From contig JAFIER010000226.1 in assembly GCA_020832465.1 (NCBI GenBank), positions 1 through 46,290 on the forward strand: DNA of 46,290 nucleotides, written 5' to 3'. This stretch comes from Bernardetiaceae bacterium. Lineage in GTDB: Bacteria > Bacteroidota > Bacteroidia > Cytophagales > Bernardetiaceae. The notes below the pieces were generated by a model that was given only the letters and a program-made list of their open reading frames with translations, was not told where the DNA came from and searched no databases. Below are positions 40,906 to 46,290 of the stretch, piece after piece. How positions within the stretch are numbered: the stretch's first letter is position 1; every line of letters begins with the position of its first letter. The position numbers and the translations under genes were made by a program.

Positions 40906-41976
40906 TTAGATATATACGTAAATATCCGAGCAGGCTTTGGCTATGCTTTCGCCTTCTTTTTTTCGGATACGAATCAGCTCGGGAGAGGGCGCAGGCAGGC
41001 GTTTACGCACTGTTTTGCCTATACCCGAGGGCTTTGCACTACTATATTTTTTGAGTTGAAAACTCACTTTACAAAACTCACTTAGCGGTATGGCTTTCTC
41101 AGACTCAAAAAGCCAGGCGGGCTCTCCACTGCTAATTTGAGCTATTCCTTGACTGCTAAAAGCTAAGTCGTCTTGCCCTTTTACGGCTAAGGATTTAAAA
41201 TCTTTTTCGTATTTGGATACGATAAAATACCTCCAATAGGTTTGCCTTGCGGCAAATCTTATGGTAAAATGTTGAGCTAAGGGCTGATTATCGCTATCAA
41301 AAAGGGGATATTCGCCCTGCTTAGGATATACCTGAATGACGGCTTGCGGCGTGAGTGTAGTTTCTCCCGCATACACAAAATCTTGTATTTCTTTGCCATT
41401 GATTCGAAAGCCATATTTGCCCGGCGGTAGCTTACTCAAATCAATAGGTACTTGCTTTGCGCCTTCGCTATCTTTTTCTATCAAAACTTTAGCTTCGGCA
41501 TCGAGTACTTCTATCAGATACTCACCTTCTTTGGGTTGCCATAAAAAATCTGCTTCTACTGCCCAAAAATTATCGTCATTGGTTAGCGTTTGTGCATTGT
41601 GAAGCAAAAGGCTATCATCGGCTTGTTTTTTGGGATTTAGATTGTTAGCATAAAATGTAAAGTCCAAATCCTGTGTGGGCATTTCTGTAAAGTTCATAAA
41701 ATATCTATTTTGCGCATAGAGCCTGAAAGTAAATTTTAGGGTATGGTCATAGTCTTTTGCCCACTCGCTGAGTATATCTTCTCTTGTTCTGTCATAAAGA
41801 ACAAGGATTCTATCTGTTTGAATGCGCCAGATAAGTCCCCATTGGCTCATGATAGCCCGTGTATCAGGCGTTGGCTCGATACGTAAGTCATTACATGCGC
41901 CATTTTCGTAATAGGCATGTTTGAGTTCGAGCTCGAGGAGCTTGCCGAAGCTAATTTGTAAGCTATCTTTTTTCAT
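40906..41976 (-). CDS. Conserved protein of Bacteroidota injection-system loci, unknown function
   Basis: A 356-residue soluble protein between the cap and sheath genes. The first 60 residues show a pattern met in similar loci: LELKHAYYENGACNDLRIEPTPDTRAIMSQWGLIWRIQTDRILVLYD. The middle part (about 155-290) has two beta-rich segments that look like immunoglobulin-type sandwiches (EYLIEVLDAEAKVLIEK, GKYGFRINGKEI). The C-terminus is basic and proline-containing (GKTVRKRLPAPSPELIRIRKKEG). No enzymatic motif is seen. Given its fixed place it may be an assembly factor or a component near the particle's distal end. Confidence 0.7.
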   Translation of the reverse strand: MKKDSLQISFGKLLELELKHAYYENGACNDLRIEPTPDTRAIMSQWGLIWRIQTDRILVLYDRTREDILSEWAKDYDHTLKFTFRLYAQNRYFMNFTEMPTQDLDFTFYANNLNPKKQADDSLLLHNAQTLTNDDNFWAVEADFLWQPKEGEYLIEVLDAEAKVLIEKDSEGAKQVPIDLSKLPPGKYGFRINGKEIQDFVYAGETTLTPQAVIQVYPKQGEYPLFDSDNQPLAQHFTIRFAARQTYWRYFIVSKYEKDFKSLAVKGQDDLAFSSQGIAQISSGEPAWLFESEKAIPLSEFCKVSFQLKKYSSAKPSGIGKTVRKRLPAPSPELIRIRKKEGESIAKACSDIYVYI

Positions 41977-42019
41977 ATTTTTGAGCGTGTGCGCATAGAT
42001 TTTACATCTTTAAAAGCGA

Positions 42020-42661
42020 CTATTCATCGTCGTTTGTATCTTGTTTATTATCAGCAGCGTTGGCGATTATACCTGCTGCTGCATTTGCCAAATTATTAAG
42101 ATTTAGTTTTTTGTTGGCAGAGGCTTTTGAGCCTACACCAGATATAAGCGATACTGGCGTAGTAATAACTCCTTCTTGAAAAGTTACCATACGCACTTTG
42201 TAAAGTACTGAAGGCATGTATTTGCTACCGAGCATACCCCATACGTGGCTAAGAGCCTGCATATCTAAATTGACTATTTCGAAAACGAGTTTATGAATAT
42301 CAGGGTCTAAATCAGGTGTATTTTGATGGGTAAGGACTGCATTAGCTTGAAAATGACTTATAATTGCAGACACAAACTTAAGGGCTTCGGGGTAGTTTGT
42401 ACCCGTAAAATAAGCCGTCATAAGCACATAAATATTGATATTTATGGATCGGTTTCCACCTGTTGTTCTATTTACAGATGTAAGGGTTTCTCTTTCGAGG
42501 TTAGTAAGCGTAAGCACAACTTTATTCTCTTCGGGGATAGCCGTAGAGCCGTCTTGATTTACGATATTCGAAATCAGTACAAGGTCTTCTGTTTGTCCAA
42601 AACGACTTTTGAAGAAGCTGTTAAGTTCGTCTGCGATGGTAGAAAATGCAGCGTAAATCAT
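42020..42661 (-). CDS. Pvc16/DUF4255 family tail cap protein
   Basis: A 213-residue protein. The N-terminus MIYAAFSTIADELNSFFKSRFGQTEDLVLISNI and the middle part (KVVLTLTNLERETLTSV, INIYVLMTAYFTGTNYPEALKFVSAIISHFQ, LVFEIVNLDMQALSHVWGMLGSKYMPSVLYKVRMV) match the DUF4255 domain of Afp16/Pvc16, the terminator that ends the tube and sheath. The last 40 residues are low-complexity N/A-rich. It is the first structural gene after the GH18 membrane protein gene and probably opens the structural operon. Confidence 0.88.
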   Translation of the reverse strand: MIYAAFSTIADELNSFFKSRFGQTEDLVLISNIVNQDGSTAIPEENKVVLTLTNLERETLTSVNRTTGGNRSININIYVLMTAYFTGTNYPEALKFVSAIISHFQANAVLTHQNTPDLDPDIHKLVFEIVNLDMQALSHVWGMLGSKYMPSVLYKVRMVTFQEGVITTPVSLISGVGSKASANKKLNLNNLANAAAGIIANAADNKQDTNDDE

Positions 42662-42793
42662 AATTTTGTGTTACAATTTTAGATACTTATTAGAGCGAAA
42701 ATAGATTGTTAGTACTTTTCTGAATGGTTTTGATTTGAAAAATACGAATAAAGTTTTATTATTCAAACCCAAACAGCATTTTTTATAATTTTT

Positions 42794-44683
42794 TTACGGT
42801 AAATCGTTTGCTTGAAAAAATCGTTTTCCTAATAGCAAAAACAAAATTGTAGCGATGGCAAAAATAACTAATCCGATAATGACTTCCCTTGATGTCGCTA
42901 CTTCAAAATAATAAAGCAAAAGCCCTATGAATGCTACGGCTGCAAAGATAGCTAAAGCACGCAATGCGACCAAAGACATAGGAGGCATTTTACAGCCATA
43001 ACGCCTTATAAAAATCAGTACGCCGATATGCAATCCTAAAACAGAGGTAAAAAGAAACGTCATAGCATAACGCGATTTTCCTTTGAAAAAAGATTGTGGG
43101 TTTCTGATAATTCTCATAAAAGAAGAGGGCGTTATGCGTAAGTTTTGGAATCGCTTACCTATCACTGTTTTGTTTGCTAATCCTGCAAGCGTATCGGCCG
43201 GTGCAAATTTTGCGCCCATAACTTTCCAGAGGTCATCGTATCCGTTATCATAACCTAAAGCCCAAATGCCTATACCACCAATTTTTTGTTCGAGTACCCA
43301 GTCATATTTTTGGGCAAGCGAACGTTCGTCTTCAAACCAAACTTGGCGGTAGTTATTATCAGAGTCTCGGTAAGCATAAAAACGGCTCATGCTTACTTCG
43401 TCTTGGCAACAGTTGATGACTCCAAAAGCATCGCGAATATTGCGATACATACGGTAGTTGATAAATCGTTCTACTTTTGAAGGGATTTTAAGACCTTCGG
43501 TTTGCCATTCAGAGCCGTAATAAGGCAATCCCATAAGCAATTTAGTAGCGGGTACGCCTGAGGCTAAATAGTCTGAAACCGAACTTGTAAGGTTATAGGG
43601 CCACCAAGTGCTTCCACTGTTTACGGGCGAAACAGGACCTGCTACCTCGCTATTCATACCATAAAATTCATAGCCCATGATGACAAAAATATCTATATGT
43701 TCTTCGAGTTGTGTAATATCATAGACTTTGTTAAAGTCTATGGCGGGTAGGCATAGCGATATAATATATTCAGGATTTTGCGCCCTTAGGCTTAGCGAAA
43801 GGTCTATCAAAAAGTTGGTAAAGTCATTTCGGTTAACAGCACTTACGTTTTCAAAATCAATATCTACGCCGTGGGCATCTCTTTCTGCGAGTAGCATTTT
43901 GAGGTTGTCAATACATTTTTTTTGTGCTGCTTTGTTGCGCAAAAATCTCATATTATTGGCAGAACCAAAGTTAGTTACGCTAAGTAAAACTTTCGTACCG
44001 TTGGCTTTTGCTGAATCTACGAGGCTTGTAGTGCGCCAATTATGAATGGTGTTATAATCTCCCGTAGCGGGGTTTAGTTCGTAAGAAAAGTAGGTTATAT
44101 GTGAGAGAAGCGAAAAATTATAGCTTTTATAAGCCGTTCCCATCCAATAGGGATGCCAGCCAAAAATTTTAATATCTGGATTTCGTTCATGCTGTACTTT
44201 ATAGGCATTTTTTTCAGAAATGCCTCGCAACCTGTCCCAAAAATCATCATCTTTAGTGCCATACTCTTTATACTGCCTTGCATTTTGTATGCGTCTTTGA
44301 AAAGCTAAGGTGTCAATCAAATTTACGGGTTTTTGCTCTTCGAGTTTAGCGAGCGAATCGGCAAGGGCTTGCAAACGCTCTTCTTCCGTAAGTTTGGGTT
44401 TTTCTTGTGCTTTGGGTGGATTAGGTTCTTTTTGAGTTACCTCTGTAGTTTCTTGAGGTTGCTCTTGCTTTTCTTCGTCTTCTTGTTGTTTTTTTGCTTT
44501 TTCTTCGGCTTGTTTTTTCTTTGCTTCTTCTTCTTTTTTGATTTTTTCGACGTACTTTTCGAAGGCTTGCTTTAGCCCGTCGTCTTGTGCCATGAGCAAC
44601 TCGCTTTCGCTTTTAAATAAGCTAAAAGCAAGCATGAGAACCAAGAATAGCGAAAGTTTTAGAAGTTTTAATTTTGTAGCCAT
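42794..44683 (-). CDS. GH18-domain protein with N-terminal signal/anchor and C-terminal membrane helices
   Basis: A 629-residue protein. An N-terminal hydrophobic segment (residues 3-22) is followed by a highly charged K/E/Q-rich coiled linker (about 38-130). A glycoside-hydrolase family 18 barrel covers about 165-500. It holds GVDIDFE at 272-278 (DxDxE catalytic signature, acid E278), FGWHPYWMG at its start and GIGIWALGYDNGYDDLW at its end, in the manner of YaaH/chitinase-like cell-wall hydrolases. Three membrane helices near 545-625 close the protein. It lies immediately upstream of the injection-system genes on the same strand. It may trim peptidoglycan or another beta-linked glycan during assembly or release of the particle, or anchor it; that link is by context only. 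Confidence 0.78.
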   Translation of the reverse strand: MATKLKLLKLSLFLVLMLAFSLFKSESELLMAQDDGLKQAFEKYVEKIKKEEEAKKKQAEEKAKKQQEDEEKQEQPQETTEVTQKEPNPPKAQEKPKLTEEERLQALADSLAKLEEQKPVNLIDTLAFQRRIQNARQYKEYGTKDDDFWDRLRGISEKNAYKVQHERNPDIKIFGWHPYWMGTAYKSYNFSLLSHITYFSYELNPATGDYNTIHNWRTTSLVDSAKANGTKVLLSVTNFGSANNMRFLRNKAAQKKCIDNLKMLLAERDAHGVDIDFENVSAVNRNDFTNFLIDLSLSLRAQNPEYIISLCLPAIDFNKVYDITQLEEHIDIFVIMGYEFYGMNSEVAGPVSPVNSGSTWWPYNLTSSVSDYLASGVPATKLLMGLPYYGSEWQTEGLKIPSKVERFINYRMYRNIRDAFGVINCCQDEVSMSRFYAYRDSDNNYRQVWFEDERSLAQKYDWVLEQKIGGIGIWALGYDNGYDDLWKVMGAKFAPADTLAGLANKTVIGKRFQNLRITPSSFMRIIRNPQSFFKGKSRYAMTFLFTSVLGLHIGVLIFIRRYGCKMPPMSLVALRALAIFAAVAFIGLLLYYFEVATSREVIIGLVIFAIATILFLLLGKRFFQANDLP

Positions 44684-45021
44684 TGGGTAAAAAAAGCTAA
44701 GACCTGAGTTAGAGGTACCGTTGTTTAAGTTTTACATATAATGCAACTTAGTGTTTATATTGTTAAGTTGCAAATGTTTTGTGCGTTTTTTTGAAACTTT
44801 TTTTAAGTTATTATATGCTTTACGTGGTATATGGGCTTTAGGTTGTTATTATTGCCAAAAAAAAATATTTTTTTTGATAAATAGCTAAACTTTACCGAAG
44901 TCGGGGGCTTGGATTTTTATTTTTGATTTTTTAGTGTTATTTTTAAAGTGGCAAAACATTGTGGCTATGTATAGCCTTTTCTTTTTTTACGAACACCCAA
45001 AAACCAAATTTAAACAACAAT
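44684..45021. other. Divergent promoter region between the injection-system cluster and kbl
   Basis: 338 bp without a gene, very A+T-rich in the middle. It must hold the promoters of both the leftward GH18 gene and the rightward kbl. A small hairpin ggcta-tgta-tagcc followed by a pyrimidine run (44963-44989) lies 35 bp before the kbl ATG and looks like a weak attenuator or terminator. I could not place the -7 elements with confidence. Confidence 0.4.
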
Positions 45022-46215
45022 ATGTACACAAGTTTGAAAGCAAATTTAGAAGCTGAAATCAAAGACATTAAATCGGCTGGTCTTTACAAAAAAGAGCGCA
45101 TTATCACGACCCCTCAAGCGGCAGATATTAAAACTACTGAGGGCAAAGAAGTCATAAATTTTTGTGCAAATAATTACTTAGGTCTTTCTTCACACCCACG
45201 TGTGCTTGAGGCGGCTAAGCGCACGATTGATTCGCATGGCTTTGGGCTCTCTTCAGTGCGTTTTATTTGCGGTACGCAAGATATTCATAAAGAACTTGAG
45301 GCTAAAATAGCAGAATTTCTCGGTACGGAAGATAGCATTCTCTATGCAGCAGCTTTTGATGCCAATGGCGGGCTTTTCGAGCCTTTGCTCTTGGCAGATG
45401 ATGCTATTATTTCTGATGCGCTTAATCACGCTTCACTTATTGATGGGATTAGACTTTGCAAAGCCAAGCGATTTCGTTATGAACACAACAATATGGACGA
45501 CCTTGAGGCAAAACTCAAAGAAGCCCAAGCCGCAGGCGCAAAGCAAAAAATGATTGTAACGGACGGTGTTTTTTCTATGGACGGCACTATAGCACAGCTT
45601 GATAAAATTTGCGATTTAGCAGATAAGTATGATGCCTTAGTCATGATAGATGAGTGCCACGCTACGGGATTTTTGGGTAAAACGGGAAGAGGTACGCACG
45701 AATTTCGGAATGTTTTGGATAGGGTAGATATTATCACTGGTACTTTGGGCAAAGCACTTGGTGGTGCATCAGGTGGTTTTACGGCTTCGCGCAAAGAAGT
45801 GGTTGAAATCTTACGACAGCGTTCGCGTCCGTATTTATTTTCTAATACTGTGGCACCAGCTATTGTGGGTGCATCTATTGAAGTGCTCAAACTATTGGGT
45901 GAGAGTACGGAGTTGCGCGATAAACTTGAGGACAATACAAAGTATTTTCGCAAAGGTATGACTGATGCGGGCTTTGATATTTTGCCGGGCGAGCACCCGA
46001 TTACACCTGTTATGCTTTATGATGCTGCCCTTTCGCAGCAGTTTGCAGATAGGCTTTTAGAAGAGGGCATTTATGTTATTGGTTTTTACTATCCTGTTGT
46101 GCCGAAAGGCAAGGCACGTATTCGTGTGCAAATATCGGCGCAACATGAAAAAACTCACTTAGATAAAGCCATTGCTGCTTTTACGAAAGTAGGCAAGGAG
46201 CTGGAAGTAATATAA
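45022..46215 (+). CDS. kbl: Glycine C-acetyltransferase (2-amino-3-ketobutyrate CoA ligase)
   Basis: A 397-residue PLP enzyme, the length of E. coli Kbl. The ATG at 45022 gives the canonical start [26 protein letters not shown]. Recognisable elements are [48 protein letters not shown], and [14 protein letters not shown] with the PLP-binding lysine, then LFSNTVAPA and [21 protein letters not shown]. It splits 2-amino-3-ketobutyrate with CoA to glycine and acetyl-CoA, the second step of threonine breakdown after threonine dehydrogenase. The frame extends upstream to 44959 but the added part is not conserved. It is a single gene here. Confidence 0.93.
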   Translation: MYTSLKANLEAEIKDIKSAGLYKKERIITTPQAADIKTTEGKEVINFCANNYLGLSSHPRVLEAAKRTIDSHGFGLSSVRFICGTQDIHKELEAKIAEFLGTEDSILYAAAFDANGGLFEPLLLADDAIISDALNHASLIDGIRLCKAKRFRYEHNNMDDLEAKLKEAQAAGAKQKMIVTDGVFSMDGTIAQLDKICDLADKYDALVMIDECHATGFLGKTGRGTHEFRNVLDRVDIITGTLGKALGGASGGFTASRKEVVEILRQRSRPYLFSNTVAPAIVGASIEVLKLLGESTELRDKLEDNTKYFRKGMTDAGFDILPGEHPITPVMLYDAALSQQFADRLLEEGIYVIGFYYPVVPKGKARIRVQISAQHEKTHLDKAIAAFTKVGKELEVI

Positions 46216-46267
46216 ACGTAGATAACTACCTACCTACTTGTACACTATGGAAAAAGGCGGCCAGGAA

Positions 46268-46290
46268 TAACATTTCTCTGAGAAATGTTA
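46268..46290. repeat. Partial taacatttct palindrome at the right edge
   Basis: taacatttct (46268-46277) and agaaatgtta (46281-46290) are exact complements. It is the same palindrome as at 29174-29208 and 30983-31015, here about 50 bp after kbl, and it is cut off by the window edge. It could serve as the kbl terminator. Confidence 0.55.

Noticed and set aside
44959-45021. Longer N-terminus of the Kbl enzyme beginning at 44959
   Set aside because: The added residues cross a hairpin and the leader region; the enzyme family starts with [10 protein letters not shown]-type sequence at 45022.

Overview
The window reads as part of a chromosome from a Bacteroidota bacterium, most likely of the Cytophagales type. 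The DNA is A+T-rich, start codons lack strong Shine-Dalgarno sequences, and there are TAnnTTTG-type -7 promoter elements. The gene families also point there: a DUF2807 head-GIN protein, a SpoIIAA-like single-domain protein, a lipoprotein DPP III-like peptidase, DUF5908 and a contractile injection system of Bacteroidota layout. No tRNA, rRNA or CRISPR array was seen.

Layout. (1) 1-2600: an IS4-family transposase cut by the window edge lies against an ABC-three-component (ABC-3C) defence locus. Only the C-terminal end of its effector remains, followed by an intact middle component and an intact DUF2326 ATPase. (2) 2690-5350: a PAS sensor lacking a kinase ATPase domain, a flippase-like membrane protein and a small conserved protein. 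(3) 5460-9300: a two-gene unit made of a divergent RecQ-like helicase with a long N-terminal extension and a tail-anchored coiled-coil protein, preceded by a small MITE-like element with an 8-bp target duplication. (4) 9700-11900: ECF sigma factor, membrane anti-sigma-like protein and a histidine-phosphatase-family protein. (5) 11900-17150: an accessory stretch with an ISKra4-like transposase relic, a four-stem palindromic element, a 22-codon scar of a tyrosine recombinase, a Fic protein and a HincII-type restriction-modification pair, with long imperfect palindromes between genes that resemble cassette boundaries. (6) 17150-20080: SpoIIAA-like protein and DPP III-like lipoprotein peptidase. 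(7) 20100-24727: a perfect 60-bp direct repeat brackets a HEPN-like effector gene, an NB-ARC/TPR NLR-like gene and a small zinc-ribbon gene. The effector C-terminus and the NLR N-terminus carry the same short glycine/asparagine/beta-strand motif, as in amyloid-signalling effector/NLR pairs. (8) 24860-28940: head-GIN protein, mnmE, a small HExxH membrane protein and YebC/PmpR. (9) 29259-44683, all on the minus strand: an extracellular-contractile-injection-system-like cluster. In transcription order it runs GH18/transmembrane protein, Pvc16-like cap, conserved unknown, sheath, two tubes, DUF5908, LysM protein, VgrG-like spike, gp25, baseplate J-like protein, fibre-like protein, membrane coiled-coil protein. 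No AAA+ ATPase, tape measure or PAAR gene is visible inside the window. (10) 45022-46215: kbl.

How the genes work together. Four or five units look like immune or conflict systems: ABC-3C, the helicase/coiled-coil pair, Fic, HincII-type R-M and HEPN-NLR. They are separated by mobile-element debris and small palindromic repeats, so the first half is a defence island interleaved with housekeeping genes. The second half is dominated by the injection system. The strongest candidates for something under-described are the HEPN-NLR pair bracketed by 60-bp repeats, the RecQ-like/coiled-coil two-gene unit, and the MITE-like family with 8-bp target duplications.
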